DNA of 15,074 nucleotides from an uncultured Eubacterium sp. (GCA_910584065.1 CAJTZN010000061.1:1-15074); one strand, 5' to 3'. Counted from the stretch's first letter, positions 1 through 7,800 are shown. A program made the numbers and translations. The notes: generated from the sequence alone by a model not told the origin.

Positions 1-45
1 CGCACGAAATCAAGCGCTTGTGACCGGCGCAGGAATGAGGAAGAT
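1..45 (+). other. 5' flank; possible tail of an upstream gene
   Basis: This short stretch precedes coaX. One frame reads a six-residue tail (HEIKRL) that stops at TGA 21-23; another frame stays open into coaX and stops at 65-67. In Lachnospiraceae the gene before coaX is often birA, but too little is visible to identify either tail. GAGG at 37-40 is the likely ribosome binding site of coaX. Confidence 0.2.
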
Positions 46-864
46 ATGTTACTTGCAATCGATATAGGAAATACAAATCTGAATGTTGGCATGTTTGAGG
101 GTGATAAACTCTGCTTTACGTTTCGCCTGACGACGAACCTGCCGCGCACGTCCAATGAGTTTGGGGAGGCGATCGTTGAGGCGATCAAACGCCATGGCGT
201 CGAGGAGGCGGACATCCATGATGTCATTATTGCTTCGGTGGTGCCGAAAGTAATGTATTCTCTTGTGAGCGGAATTAAAAAGTATTTTCACTGTACCCCT
301 TATGTCGTGGGAAATGACACGAAATCAGGGATTCATATTGCGGCGGCGAATCCGGGTGAGATCGGCGCCGACCGCATCGTGGATGCCGTGGGGGCTTACG
401 TGCTGTATGGCGGGCCGGTCATTATTATTGATTACGGCACGGCGACGACGTATGATCTCGTGACGGAGGATGGCGTGTTTGCCGCCCGTGTGACGTGTCC
501 GGGCATCAAGATCAGCGCCAGGGCGCTGTGGTCCAATGCGGCGCAGCTGCCCGAGATTGAAATCAAGAAGCCGGAAACGATCCTGGCGAAAAATACGATC
601 ACCAGCATGCAGGCGGGACTTATGTATGGCACGATCGGGCAGACGGAATACATCGTGCGAAAAATAAAGGAAGAGTCCGGTATCCGGGATATTAAGGTGG
701 TTGCCACAGGGGGGCTCGGACGCAGTATTTCCGAGGCGACAAAGGATATAGATATTTACGACCCGAATCTGACGCTGCAGGGTACCAGACTCGTTTATGA
801 GCGGACGAAAGCGGCTGAGGCCAAAATGTCTGAGAATAAAGGAAAGAGGAGTCACGATGGGTGA
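46..864 (+). CDS. coaX: Type III pantothenate kinase
   Basis: The enzyme phosphorylates pantothenate with ATP, the first committed step of coenzyme A synthesis, in the cytosol. At 272 aa it has the usual family length. The ASKHA-fold phosphate loop DIGNTN is at residues 6-11. GADRIVDAV at 107-115 carries the catalytic Asp (D110 by family analogy). The second phosphate motif DYGTATTYD is at 129-137, and ATGGLG is at 220-225. The segment usually reading GG-x-I-x-PG before the substrate lid is A-A-R-V-T-C-PG here (146-153); the rest of the lid (LWSNAAQLP, 161-169) is normal. The ATG at 46 fits because DIGNT must lie at the extreme N-terminus and GAGG sits 5 nt upstream. The 3' end overlaps dusB by 8 bases, so the two are probably translationally coupled. 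Confidence 0.95.
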   Translation: MLLAIDIGNTNLNVGMFEGDKLCFTFRLTTNLPRTSNEFGEAIVEAIKRHGVEEADIHDVIIASVVPKVMYSLVSGIKKYFHCTPYVVGNDTKSGIHIAAANPGEIGADRIVDAVGAYVLYGGPVIIIDYGTATTYDLVTEDGVFAARVTCPGIKISARALWSNAAQLPEIEIKKPETILAKNTITSMQAGLMYGTIGQTEYIVRKIKEESGIRDIKVVATGGLGRSISEATKDIDIYDPNLTLQGTRLVYERTKAAEAKMSENKGKRSHDG

Positions 865-1861
865 GGACAGGCATCAGGAAGCGTGGTCGATCGGCGATGT
901 AATGATCCCTGGACGGATTCTGTTGGCGCCGATGGCGGGCGTGACGGATTTGCCGTTCCGCTTGTTATGCAAGGAAAAAGGAGCGGATCTGATCTATACG
1001 GAAATGGTCAGCGCGAAAGGGCTTTATTATAACAGTAAAAATACCGGAGCGCTCATGGAAATCCGCGAGGAGGAACGGCCTGCCGCCTTGCAATTGTTCG
1101 GTTCGGATCCGGATATCATAAGCGGCATGGCGCGGCAGATCGAGGAGAGGAACTTTGATATACTGGATCTCAATATGGGCTGTCCGGTCCCGAAAGTGGT
1201 GAATAACGGAGAGGGGTCCGCGCTTTTAAACGATATTCCGCTGGCGGCGGAAATTGTCCGCAAGACGGTAAAAGCGATAAATAAGCCGGTTACGGTGAAA
1301 TTCCGCCGGGGATTTCGCGACGGCGAGGAACAGGCCGTGGAGATGGCGAAAGCGCTCGAGGACGCCGGGGCGGCGGCGGTAGCCGTCCATGGTCGGACGA
1401 GGGAACAATACTACAGCGGCAGGGCGGACTGGAATATCATACGGAAGGTGAAGGAAGCGGTATCAATACCGGTCATCGGGAACGGTGATATTTTCAGCGG
1501 GCCGGACGCCCGCCGGATGTTTGAGGAAACGGGATGTGACGCGGTTATGGTAGGACGCGCCGCGAGGGGGAATCCCTGGATTTTTACTCAGATCAGGCAT
1601 TACCTGACGGAGGGCGTGGAACTGCCGAAACCGGACATAGAGGAAGTATTTGCCATGATCGTGAGGCATGCGAAAATGCAGACGGAGTGGAAGGGGGAGC
1701 GGTACGGCATGAGGGAAATGCGCAGCCATATCGCGTGGTATACGGCGGGATACCCGCACTCGGCGTCCCTCCGGCGGCGCGTCAATGAGATTGAGACACT
1801 GCGGGATCTGGAGCGTATTTTTATAGCCTATATGAAGCCGGATTACAAGGGAAATGAATAG
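857..1861 (+). CDS. dusB: tRNA-dihydrouridine synthase, DusB type
   Basis: This FMN-dependent enzyme reduces specific uridines in the tRNA D-loop to dihydrouridine. The 334-aa TIM-barrel protein shows the family motifs in order: APMAGVTD (24-31), the Cys motif LNMGCPVPKV (105-114) with catalytic C109, VTVKFRRGF (145-153), HGRTREQYYSGRADW (178-192), VIGNGDI (206-212) and the FMN phosphate motif MVGRAARGNPW (231-241). A helical C-terminal domain follows. An in-frame upstream ATG at 797 lies deep inside coaX and lacks a ribosome site; ATG 857 has AGAGGAG (845-851) 5 nt upstream and gives the usual N-terminus. It overlaps the coaX stop. The coaX-dusB pairing is common in Clostridia. What usually follows there (greA, lysS) is absent and a chemoreceptor gene comes next. 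Confidence 0.95.
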   Translation: MGEDRHQEAWSIGDVMIPGRILLAPMAGVTDLPFRLLCKEKGADLIYTEMVSAKGLYYNSKNTGALMEIREEERPAALQLFGSDPDIISGMARQIEERNFDILDLNMGCPVPKVVNNGEGSALLNDIPLAAEIVRKTVKAINKPVTVKFRRGFRDGEEQAVEMAKALEDAGAAAVAVHGRTREQYYSGRADWNIIRKVKEAVSIPVIGNGDIFSGPDARRMFEETGCDAVMVGRAARGNPWIFTQIRHYLTEGVELPKPDIEEVFAMIVRHAKMQTEWKGERYGMREMRSHIAWYTAGYPHSASLRRRVNEIETLRDLERIFIAYMKPDYKGNE

Positions 1862-1909
1862 GAGAATGAATGAAATCCTATTTTCATAATAAAGAGACAA
1901 AAGGAGGAT

Positions 1910-3994
1910 ATGATTTTGAACACGATACGAACAAAAATTACAGCAATTGCGATTGTCTGCTCGCTCATTATGGGGATCAGTCTGGGGACACTGAGTTATA
2001 TGTATTCCGGCGATGTGGCAAATGAGGATTCCAAACAGTTTATGCTGGCGACCGCGGAACAGAAAAAGACGGAACTTGAAGCGATTTTGACGAATATCCA
2101 GCAGTCCGTGGATACGCTGACGGAGATCTGTGTCAGCAGACTGACGGATTTCAAGGCATTTAAAACGGACCCAGCTTATGTACAGCAGTATACAAAGAGC
2201 ATTGAGGACGTGCTCCAGAGTTTCGCGGAGAATACCGGCGGGGCGCTAACCGCGTATGTACGTTACAATCCGGATTTTACGGAGCCGACATCCGGCATTT
2301 TTCTTTCCCGGAATTCGACAGAAGAGGAGTTTCAAAGTATAGAACCAACGGATTTCAGCAGTTTTGAAAAGGATGATCTCGAGCATGTGGGATGGTATTA
2401 CATTCCGGTTGAAAATAAAAAGCCTACCTGGATGGATCCCTATCAGAACAAAAACATTGGGGTAACGATGATTTCCTATGTGATCCCGGTGTATATCGAT
2501 AATGAGTCCGTCGGTATCATCGGAATGGATATCAGTCTTGCTACGATTGAAGCGCTTATTTCCGAAGCGACGATCTATGATAATGGATACTCGTGTCTGG
2601 TCGATTCCAAACAGCGGTTTGTCGTACACAAAGACCGTGAACTGGGAGAGGAACTGAGCGAGTCGGCGCCTGAGGTAGTAGACATCATTTCGGATGAAGG
2701 AAAAGAAGATCAGGTTATTTCCTATACGACGCAGGGGACTAAAAAGCTGCTTTCCTACCAAAAACTGAAAAACGGGATGATTTATATCCTGACGGCGACA
2801 AATTCGGATGTGCGTGCGAAGTCAAATGCCCTTCTCCGGCTGATGATCATATTTTTACTTTGCGGGCTCGCGATTTCCTGTGCGGCTGGCTGGATCATCA
2901 GCGGAAGGATCTCCAGGCCGATGAAGAATATCACGGAGATCATCGGAAAGATCGCCCGTTTGGATCTGAAACGGGATGAACGGGTGGCGAAGATGGCGAA
3001 ACGGAAGGATGAGATCGGAAAGATGTCCGGAGAAGTTGAGCTTATGAGCAGGGAACTCGAGCAAATGGCGAATCAGATCAGCCGTTCCTGTATCGAGGTG
3101 AACAGGGGAGTTACTTCTCTCGAGGACGTGATGAACAATACCGGAAGTCTCTGTCAGGACAATTCCGCAACGATGGAAGAGATGGCGGCAGGCATGGAAC
3201 AATCCGCCTCTACGACTGATCTGATCCAGAAAAACGTGGAGCAGGTGAGTGGAAACGTACATATGATCAATGATATTTCGGAACGGGGAAAAGAAATCTC
3301 TGAGGAAGTGAAGAAACGCGCGGTAGAATTAAAAATGCACACGGAGACAGCCGATAGCCGTACGCGGGAGATTTACGGCGAACTCCGCGAAAAATCTGAC
3401 CTCGCGCTCCACCAGGCAGAAGCGGTATCGAAGATTCATGAGCTCGTACAGGCGATCAGCGATATTTCTTCCCAGACGAACCTTTTAGCGCTCAACGCTT
3501 CGATCGAGGCGGCGAGAGCCGGAGAGGCGGGAAAAGGCTTTGCCGTTGTAGCCACGGAGATCGGTGCGCTTGCCAACCAGACGCAGGTTTCGGCCGATGA
3601 TATCAAGCGGATGGTAAATGAAGTCGAACTGGCCGTGAAAAATATGGAATCCTGCATCGGAACGTCCACGGAATTTCTGGAAAATACGGTGTTGACTGAT
3701 TATCAGGAATTCAGTAAGGTTGGGAATGCCTATAACGATGACGCTGATATGTTCGAAAAGTTTATGGGAGAGATCCATGATTCGGTCATGGAACTTTCAA
3801 AATCGATGAATGAGATCGTGAGTTCGCTCGATGTGATCAACCGGGCTGTAAACGAGTCGGCGTCCGGCGTTTCGGATGTGGCGGGAAAGACGAATGAATT
3901 GGTGGAATCCACGGTGCAGGCCGGGGAGATGGTGAGCCAGAGCGCGGAGAATATCGCAGAACTGGAGAAACTGGTAGGAAAGTTTTCTCTTTGA
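1910..3994 (+). CDS. Methyl-accepting chemotaxis protein with double-Cache sensor
   Basis: This is a transmembrane chemoreceptor that would pass an extracellular signal to the CheA/CheW array. Order in the 694-aa protein: TM1 (about 10-31), extracellular dCache-like sensor (about 35-300), TM2 (about 307-331), HAMP (332-386), then the coiled-coil signalling domain with the conserved hairpin QTNLLALNASIEAARAGE (522-539) and GKGFAVVATEI (541-551). In the sensor, WYYIP (162-166), WMDPY (174-178) and GMDISL (205-210) are typical dCache_1 pocket signatures. The arginine of the amino-acid-binding dCache_1AA motif is not seen, so the ligand is unknown. No CheR-tethering pentapeptide is present at the C-terminus. 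Start choice: AAGGAGG (1901-1907) is only 2 nt before ATG 1910 but 8 nt before an in-frame TTG at 1916, which may be the real start. A terminator follows. Confidence 0.93.
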   Translation: MILNTIRTKITAIAIVCSLIMGISLGTLSYMYSGDVANEDSKQFMLATAEQKKTELEAILTNIQQSVDTLTEICVSRLTDFKAFKTDPAYVQQYTKSIEDVLQSFAENTGGALTAYVRYNPDFTEPTSGIFLSRNSTEEEFQSIEPTDFSSFEKDDLEHVGWYYIPVENKKPTWMDPYQNKNIGVTMISYVIPVYIDNESVGIIGMDISLATIEALISEATIYDNGYSCLVDSKQRFVVHKDRELGEELSESAPEVVDIISDEGKEDQVISYTTQGTKKLLSYQKLKNGMIYILTATNSDVRAKSNALLRLMIIFLLCGLAISCAAGWIISGRISRPMKNITEIIGKIARLDLKRDERVAKMAKRKDEIGKMSGEVELMSRELEQMANQISRSCIEVNRGVTSLEDVMNNTGSLCQDNSATMEEMAAGMEQSASTTDLIQKNVEQVSGNVHMINDISERGKEISEEVKKRAVELKMHTETADSRTREIYGELREKSDLALHQAEAVSKIHELVQAISDISSQTNLLALNASIEAARAGEAGKGFAVVATEIGALANQTQVSADDIKRMVNEVELAVKNMESCIGTSTEFLENTVLTDYQEFSKVGNAYNDDADMFEKFMGEIHDSVMELSKSMNEIVSSLDVINRAVNESASGVSDVAGKTNELVESTVQAGEMVSQSAENIAELEKLVGKFSL

Positions 3995-4009
3995 CCTTTA
4001 CAAATAGTG

Positions 4010-4045
4010 AAAGGCATGGTACACTTGTACTGTGCCTTTTATTTT
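4010..4045 (+). terminator. Rho-independent terminator after the chemoreceptor gene
   Basis: AAAGGCATGGTAC (4010-4022) pairs with GTACTGTGCCTTT (4027-4039) over 13 bp, two of them G-U, with loop ACTT. TATTTT follows. It separates the chemoreceptor from recA. Confidence 0.85.
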
Positions 4046-4128
4046 CTGGATTTACCAAAATGTTAGAGTCTGATCCGAAAAGGCATGGAACAAACGTCCA
4101 AATTTATTTTCCCATTTACAAAAACATG

Positions 4129-4157
4129 TTGACAAATTCGGATATGTGGTGTAATAT
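4129..4157 (+). promoter_or_regulatory. SigA-type promoter of recA
   Basis: TTGACA at 4129-4134 and TAATAT at 4152-4157 are separated by exactly 17 nt. The predicted transcription start, near 4164, falls just before the LexA box. Confidence 0.8.
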
Positions 4158-4168
4158 ACCATTATAAA

Positions 4169-4180
4169 GAACATGCGTTC
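4169..4180 (+). promoter_or_regulatory. LexA (SOS) box at recA
   Basis: GAACATGCGTTC fits the Gram-positive LexA/DinR half-sites GAAC-N4-GTTC exactly. It lies right after the predicted transcription start, where LexA would block initiation or promoter clearance. An imperfect copy (GAAC-AAAC-GTCC, one mismatch) lies upstream of the -35 at 4088-4099. Confidence 0.8.
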
Positions 4181-4223
4181 CGAAATAAAGTTCGATTATA
4201 GAAGGTTTGGAGGATATTCAGTG

Positions 4224-5399
4224 ATGGAGAAAGATCAAAATAAAGTAAAAGCGTTGGAGTCTGCGATCGCGCAGATTGAGAAACAGTACGGAAAAGGTTC
4301 CGTCATGAAACTTGGCGATACTGCATCCAGAATGGAGGTGGAGGCCGTTCCGACCGGTTCGCTGAGCCTCGATATCGCGCTGGGCGTAGGCGGGATTCCG
4401 AAAGGAAGGGTCATAGAGGTCTACGGACCTGAGTCGAGCGGTAAGACGACCGTGGCGCTGCATATGGTAGCGGAAGTTCAGAAGCGGGGCGGCATCGCCG
4501 GATTTATTGATGCGGAGCACGCACTGGATCCGGTGTACGCGCGGAACATCGGCGTCGATATTGATGAACTCTACATATCCCAGCCGGACTGCGGGGAACA
4601 GGCACTGGAGATCACGGAGACGATGGTCCGTTCGGGGGCGGTCGATATCGTCATCGTGGACTCGGTGGCGGCGCTCGTACCGAAGGCGGAGATTGACGGT
4701 GATATGGGTGACAGCCACGTTGGCCTTCAGGCGCGGCTGATGAGCCAGGCGCTCAGAAAGCTGACGGGTGTGATCAATAAATCAAATTGTATCGTTATTT
4801 TTATCAACCAGCTCCGTGAAAAAGTGGGAGTGATGTTTGGAAATCCGGAGACGACGACGGGTGGACGCGCGCTGAAATTTTACGCGTCCGTGCGTCTGGA
4901 CGTGAGGCGGATTGAGACGTTGAAGCAGGGCGGGGAGATGATTGGAAACCATGTCCGTGTAAAAGTCGTGAAAAATAAAGTGGCGCCGCCGTTCCAGGAG
5001 GCGGAGTTCGATATCATGTTCGGCAAGGGGATCTCGAGGGAAGGCGATGTGCTCGACCTAGCGGTAAAACACGATATCATCATGAAAAGCGGCGCATGGT
5101 ATTCCTATAACGGTGAAAAGATCGGGCAGGGGCGTGAAAACGCGAAAGCGTACCTTGCGGATAACCCGGCGGTATTCGAAGAGGCGGAGAGGCTCGTCCG
5201 CTGCAAATATTTAGAGAAAAAGGCGGAGGAGGAAGCGAAGGCGGGAGCCAAAGCGGGTGCGGGAGCAGAAGCGAAGGCGGGTGCCACGGCAGGTGCCAAA
5301 GCAGGTTCAGGAGCCGATACGAATGCAGAAGAGAGCAAAGAAGGTGCTGCCGCAGGGAAAGAACCGGCGAAGAAAAGAGCCACCGCGAAAGAAAGTTAA
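4224..5399 (+). CDS. recA: Recombinase RecA
   Basis: RecA forms ATP-dependent filaments on single-stranded DNA, drives strand exchange and triggers LexA self-cleavage. The 391-aa protein has Walker A GPESSGKTT (68-76), Walker B IVIVD (142-146), DNA loop L1 around EIDGDMGDSH (156-165) and L2 around QLREKVGVMFGNPETTTGG (196-214). The core ends near residue 330. The tail to 391 is low complexity, rich in Ala, Gly, Lys and Glu with AKAGA-like repeats, unlike the short acidic tail of E. coli RecA. An in-frame ATG at 4173 lies inside the LexA box and has no ribosome site, so it is rejected. GGAGGA (4209-4214) serves ATG 4224 (9 nt) or GTG 4221 (6 nt). recX follows after 12-15 nt. SOS control is indicated by the LexA box. 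Confidence 0.98.
   Translation: MEKDQNKVKALESAIAQIEKQYGKGSVMKLGDTASRMEVEAVPTGSLSLDIALGVGGIPKGRVIEVYGPESSGKTTVALHMVAEVQKRGGIAGFIDAEHALDPVYARNIGVDIDELYISQPDCGEQALEITETMVRSGAVDIVIVDSVAALVPKAEIDGDMGDSHVGLQARLMSQALRKLTGVINKSNCIVIFINQLREKVGVMFGNPETTTGGRALKFYASVRLDVRRIETLKQGGEMIGNHVRVKVVKNKVAPPFQEAEFDIMFGKGISREGDVLDLAVKHDIIMKSGAWYSYNGEKIGQGRENAKAYLADNPAVFEEAERLVRCKYLEKKAEEEAKAGAKAGAGAEAKAGATAGAKAGSGADTNAEESKEGAAAGKEPAKKRATAKES
5235..5315 (+). repeat. Ala/Gly/Lys low-complexity coding repeat in the recA tail
   Basis: Imperfect repeats of gcg-aag-gcg-ggt/gcc-like codons encode residues 338-364 of RecA, an A-K-A-G-A pattern with occasional E, T and S. The unit is degenerate, so the tract has probably drifted rather than expanded recently. 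Confidence 0.6.
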
Positions 5400-5411
5400 G
5401 CAGGTATCCGT

Positions 5412-6104
5412 GTGATGAGTGTGTCAGAGAGAGAAGTCTTAACACGAGAAGTGTCAGGGCGAGAAGTGTCAGGGCAAGAAGTGTCAGGGCGAGAAGTGTC
5501 AGGGCAAGAAGTGTCAGGGCGAGAAGTGTCAGGGCGAGAAATGTCAGGGTTAGAAGTGCTAGAGCGAGAAATGTCAAAGGGAGAGTTCTCCGGCAGAGAG
5601 AAGGCCGAATCGGAGGAAAAGGAAGTTTTTTCCTGTGAGGAGGCGAAAAAAGCCGCAGAAAAGGCGATGGCGCTTCTTCTGTTCAAAGACCGCACGCGAC
5701 AGGAGCTGGTGACGCGCCTGTACCGCGCCGGTTTTTCGGAGACGGCATTATCGGAAGCGATGGCGTATGTGGAGCGGTTTGGTTACATTAACGACCGCCG
5801 GTACGTGGAAAACTATGTCATGTTCCAAAAGGGAAAAAAGAGCAGGCGCGAGATGGTGTACCAATTGACGGAACGCGGTATTGAAGGAGAACTCATCTCC
5901 GAGGTGCTGGAAGAGTGTGACTACGACGGGGAGCAGGAGGCGATCCGCATGCTCCTGAAAAAGAAGCTGAAAGGGCGGCTTTTATGCGAGACAGCGTATG
6001 AAGAGCGCCAAAAGATAATGGCATACCTCGGGCGGAAAGGCTATGAATTCCACACGATCAAGAAAGTGTTTTCTCAACTTGACAATGAGGACAAAAAAGT
6101 GTAA
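5412..6104 (+). CDS. recX: RecX regulator with repeat-bearing N-terminal extension
   Basis: RecX binds RecA filaments and modulates their growth. The RecX-type helical repeats span about residues 75-225: ALLLFKDRTRQELVTRLYRAGF (87-108), the signature GYINDRRYVENYV (124-136), and a second and third three-helix unit to about 221. Length is 230 aa from the GTG at 5412; ATG 5415 is the alternative. Only a weak AGGT (5402-5405) precedes them. Residues 4-63 are twelve pentapeptide units of consensus V-S-G-R-E that belong to no RecX fold known to me and are hydrophilic, probably disordered. Internal ATGs at 5541 and 5571 lie inside the repeats, the first with AGGG 6 nt upstream, so shorter products are possible. 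It is cotranscribed with recA. The stop codon overlaps the -10 element of the rny promoter. Confidence 0.88.
   Translation: MMSVSEREVLTREVSGREVSGQEVSGREVSGQEVSGREVSGREMSGLEVLEREMSKGEFSGREKAESEEKEVFSCEEAKKAAEKAMALLLFKDRTRQELVTRLYRAGFSETALSEAMAYVERFGYINDRRYVENYVMFQKGKKSRREMVYQLTERGIEGELISEVLEECDYDGEQEAIRMLLKKKLKGRLLCETAYEERQKIMAYLGRKGYEFHTIKKVFSQLDNEDKKV
5421..5600 (+). repeat. 15-bp minisatellite, 12 in-frame units, in recX
   Basis: Twelve consecutive 15-bp units run from 5421 to 5600. The core unit gtgtcagggcgagaa occurs four times exactly (5451, 5481, 5511, 5526) and twice with one change, gtgtcagggcaagaa (5466, 5496). Flanking units (5421, 5436, 5541, 5556, 5571, 5586) are progressively degenerate. 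Every unit is a multiple of three, so gain or loss keeps the recX frame. A homogeneous core with decayed edges is typical of repeat turnover by slippage or recombination. Confidence 0.95.
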
Positions 6105-6107
6105 AAT
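6079..6107 (+). promoter_or_regulatory. SigA-type promoter of rny inside the recX 3' end
   Basis: TTGACA (6079-6084) and TAAAAT (6102-6107) are 17 nt apart. The recX TAA stop (6102-6104) is part of the -10 hexamer. This allows rny to be expressed independently of SOS-controlled recA-recX. Confidence 0.75.
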
Positions 6108-6157
6108 TGAAGTGTTGTATTTATGTGCAATGATAACTAAATAAAGGAGGTGCACCA

Positions 6158-7729
6158 GTGCCACAGTTGAGTATTGGATTCATCGTTGGTGCGGTTGTCG
6201 TAATCCTGGCTCTTATTGCAATTACAGCGCTGATCGTATGGAAAAGTGCGATCGCTTACCGAATCAAAGTCGGAGAGGCGAAAGTTGGAAGTGCAGAAGA
6301 GAAGGCAAGAGAGATTATAGATGATGCATTGAAAACGGCAGAAACCAAAAAACGCGAAGCTCTTTTAGAGGCCAAAGAGGAAAACCTGAAGGCCAAAAAT
6401 GATCTCGACCGAGAAACGAAAGAGCGGAGGTCGGAGATCCAGCGCTATGAAAAAAGAGTGTTGGCGAAAGAAGAAACTCTGGACAAGAAACTGGATGCAC
6501 TCGAGAAACGGGAATCAAAGCTTACATCCAAGATGGCAGATCTTGAGAAAGAGAAAGAGAAGGTGGAAGAACTCCGCCAGAGCCATCTGAGTGAATTAGA
6601 GAAGATTTCCGGTCTCACCTCCGAGCAGGCGAAGGATTATTTATTGAGAACCGTGGAAGAAGATGTCAAACATGAGACCGCGGTTTTAGTAAAGGAATTG
6701 GAACGTCAGGCAAAGGACGACGCGGACAAGAAGGCGAAAGAGTACATTATCAATGCGATACAGAAGTGCGCAGCCGATCATGTTTCAGAAGCTACGATTT
6801 CCGTCGTTCCGCTGCCAGGTGATGAGATGAAAGGCAGGATCATTGGCCGAGAGGGAAGAAACATCCGTACTCTCGAAAATCTGACCGGCATTGACCTCAT
6901 CATAGACGATACGCCGGAAGCGGTCATCTTATCCGGTTTTGATCCGATTCGTCGAGAAATAGCCAGAATTGCTTTGGAAAAATTGATCGTCGATGGCAGG
7001 ATCCATCCTGCGAGAATCGAGGAAATGGTTGAAAAAGCAAAAAAAGAAGTTGAAACACTGATTCGTGAAGAAGGAGACGCGGCGGCGCTCGAAGTCGGCG
7101 TACACGGGATTCATCCCGAGCTGATCCGCCTTTTAGGTAAAATGAGGTTTCGAACCAGTTATGGTCAAAATGCGTTAAAGCATTCGATTGAAGTAGCACA
7201 TCTGTCCGGACTACTTGCGGGAGAGTTTGGAGCGGATGTCCGCATGGCGAAGCGAGCCGGCTTGCTGCATGATATCGGAAAGTCGGTAGACCATGATATG
7301 GAAGGTTCCCACATACAGTTGGGAGTCGAACTGTGCCGCAAGTACAAAGAATCTTCACTGGTGATCAATGCGGTGGAAGCCCATCACGGCGATGTGGAAC
7401 CAGAGAGCATGATCGCTTGTATCGTACAGGCATCGGATGCCATTTCGGCAGCTCGTCCGGGTGCCAGGAGAGAAACGTTAGAAACTTACACGAATCGATT
7501 GAAACAGTTGGAGGATATTTCAAATGCCTTTAAGGGCGTTGACAAATCTTTTGCCATTCAGGCAGGTAGAGAAGTTCGAGTGATCGTTGTACCGGATCAG
7601 GTCAGCGATGATGATATGGTACTGTTAGCGAGAGACATATCGAAACAGATTGAATCTGAGTTACAGTATCCGGGTCAGATCAAAGTAAATGTGGTCCGTG
7701 AATCCAGAGTGGTAGATTATGCCAAATAA
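6158..7729 (+). CDS. rny: Ribonuclease Y
   Basis: RNase Y is the membrane-anchored endoribonuclease that starts mRNA decay in many Firmicutes. The 523-aa protein has one N-terminal transmembrane helix (about 5-29), a long charged coiled coil (about 35-205), a KH RNA-binding domain with RIIGREGRN at 227-235, and an HD domain. In the HD domain the metal ligands include H342 (KHSIEVAH), H371-D372 (LLHDIGKSVDHD), H409-H410 and D427 (QASDA). Length and order match the family. The start is the GTG at 6158, preceded by AAGGAGG (6144-6150) at 7 nt; no ATG is nearby. It has its own promoter in recX and a strong terminator. The order recA-recX-rny is frequent in Clostridia. Confidence 0.97.
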   Translation: MPQLSIGFIVGAVVVILALIAITALIVWKSAIAYRIKVGEAKVGSAEEKAREIIDDALKTAETKKREALLEAKEENLKAKNDLDRETKERRSEIQRYEKRVLAKEETLDKKLDALEKRESKLTSKMADLEKEKEKVEELRQSHLSELEKISGLTSEQAKDYLLRTVEEDVKHETAVLVKELERQAKDDADKKAKEYIINAIQKCAADHVSEATISVVPLPGDEMKGRIIGREGRNIRTLENLTGIDLIIDDTPEAVILSGFDPIRREIARIALEKLIVDGRIHPARIEEMVEKAKKEVETLIREEGDAAALEVGVHGIHPELIRLLGKMRFRTSYGQNALKHSIEVAHLSGLLAGEFGADVRMAKRAGLLHDIGKSVDHDMEGSHIQLGVELCRKYKESSLVINAVEAHHGDVEPESMIACIVQASDAISAARPGARRETLETYTNRLKQLEDISNAFKGVDKSFAIQAGREVRVIVVPDQVSDDDMVLLARDISKQIESELQYPGQIKVNVVRESRVVDYAK

Positions 7730-7747
7730 ATGGGTGCATGGCATGAA

Positions 7748-7781
7748 ATAGATATGATGCCCATTCGGATGCCATATCTAT
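7748..7781 (+). other. Hairpin in the rny 3' untranslated region
   Basis: ATAGATATG (7748-7756) pairs perfectly with CATATCTAT (7773-7781) around a 16-nt loop. No T-tract follows, so it is not a terminator. The loop segment ATGCCCAT (7757-7764) can instead pair with ATGGGTGCAT (7730-7739) at the rny stop, with one bulge. The two pairings compete or would form a pseudoknot. Confidence 0.5.
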
Positions 7782-7800
7782 AACACGAAAATTAAATGAT

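Noticed and set aside
141..155. Altered CoaX motif as a sign of inactivity
   Set aside because: All phosphate-binding and catalytic motifs are intact; the A-A-R-V-T-C-PG variant is likely a clade-level substitution.
325..855. 176-aa leftward open frame inside coaX
   Set aside because: Antisense shadow of a well-conserved gene, no family motif, no ribosome binding site.
4173..4223. Upstream ATG extension of recA
   Set aside because: This ATG lies within the LexA box close to the predicted transcription start, lacks a ribosome site, and the extra 17 residues are not RecA-like.
5421..5600. CRISPR array or phage attachment site as explanation for the repeats
   Set aside because: Units are contiguous 15-mers with no spacers, in frame with recX, and no cas or integrase gene is nearby.
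5080..5695. Leftward open frames across the recA-recX junction (Leu/Thr-rich and S-R-P-D-T repeat proteins)
   Set aside because: They are the antisense readings of the Ala/Gly tail of recA and the 15-bp recX repeats; any frame of a stop-free repeat stays open. No ribosome site or independent support.
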